Assembly: GCF_022811665.1 (NCBI RefSeq)
Contig: NZ_CP094529.1
Span: 2,356,001 to 2,420,000, forward strand
Reading direction: 5' to 3'
DNA: 64,000 nt
DNA from: Chryseobacterium oryzae
GTDB taxonomy: Bacteria > Bacteroidota > Bacteroidia > Flavobacteriales > Weeksellaceae
Of this stretch, positions 63,919-64,000 are shown one piece after another. Numbering within the stretch: position 1 is the first letter of the stretch; each line of letters opens with the position of its first letter. The notes beneath the pieces were generated by a model. That model saw only the letters and a program-made list of their open reading frames with translations, had not been told where the DNA came from and did not search any database. A program made the position numbers and the translations under genes.

Positions 63919-64000
63919 TTGAAAAAATTTGGTGTAAGTATTTTTCTGTTTTTTGGAATTGTGCAATTTCATGCACAAAAAGACAGTATATCTATAAATG
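63919..64000 (+). CDS. N-terminus of a secreted protein, cut by the window edge
   Basis: From a TTG at 63919 the frame reads (M/L)KKFGVSIFLFFGIVQFHA followed by QKDSISIN, a typical Bacteroidota signal peptide with cleavage after HAQ. The frame stays open to the last base of the window. A TTG start is inferred because no ATG lies in frame downstream of the TGA at 63901-63903. The family cannot be judged from 27 residues. A TATATTTG box at about 63894-63901 is a possible promoter element. Confidence 0.55.
   Translation, partial: MKKFGVSIFLFFGIVQFHAQKDSISIN

Overview
The window comes from a low-GC member of the Bacteroidota, most likely a Chryseobacterium-like flavobacterium (Weeksellaceae). 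Evidence is the SusC/SusD pairs, a hybrid two-component system, Bacteroidota-type families (DUF3570, DUF4266, DUF4960-like), a CzcA-type pump, candidate -7 boxes of the TAnnTTTG type and AT-rich intergenic DNA. No rRNA, tRNA, CRISPR array or intact insertion sequence was recognised. The genus is inferred, not proven.

Layout. 1-1830 (+): the end of another SusD gene and a secreted metallophosphoesterase. 2476-17473 (-): a fructan utilisation locus, in transcription order HTCS sensor/regulator, MFS sugar porter, GH32 fructosidase, SusC, SusD, surface glycan-binding protein (broken by an in-frame TGA), a second GH32-like levanase and a PfkB fructokinase. Together they would sense fructose or fructan, bind and cut fructan at the surface, import it, release fructose and phosphorylate it. 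17550-21390: a YeeE-like gene remnant, a VIT1/CCC1 transporter, and a thioredoxin-ApbE-DUF4266-DUF3570 operon that looks like an extracytoplasmic flavin/redox module.

21461-28303: a CzcA-type tripartite metal efflux system (RND pump, TolC-like protein, adaptor) next to a divergent pair of small secreted paralogues of unknown function. 28304-37386: a probable accessory block of oxidoreductases (NmrA-like, two SDRs, quinone-reductase-like MDR, aldo/keto reductase), two tandem DsbA/FrnE-like proteins, an AraC regulator, SnoaL-like, GyrI-like and MazG-like proteins, plus a short broken gene. 37491-41392 (-): a 3-hydroxyisobutyrate dehydrogenase-like enzyme, a lipocalin-like protein, a LytS/LytTR-type two-component pair and a CPBP protease. 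41824-46613 (+): TolC, HlyD and two ABC-2 permeases, with no ATPase gene.

46600-52564 (-): porin, DASS dicarboxylate carrier and the three succinate dehydrogenase/fumarate reductase subunits, apparently a C4-dicarboxylate uptake and oxidation operon. 53163-58497 (-): a lipoprotein of unknown function and an EmrAB-TolC-like drug efflux operon with a divergent AraC regulator (58608-59393 +). 59619-63760 (+): VanZ, an alpha/beta hydrolase, a TlpA-like thioredoxin, a YkvA protein and a fused UMP synthase with a eukaryote-like OMP decarboxylase half. The window ends in the first codons of a secreted protein.
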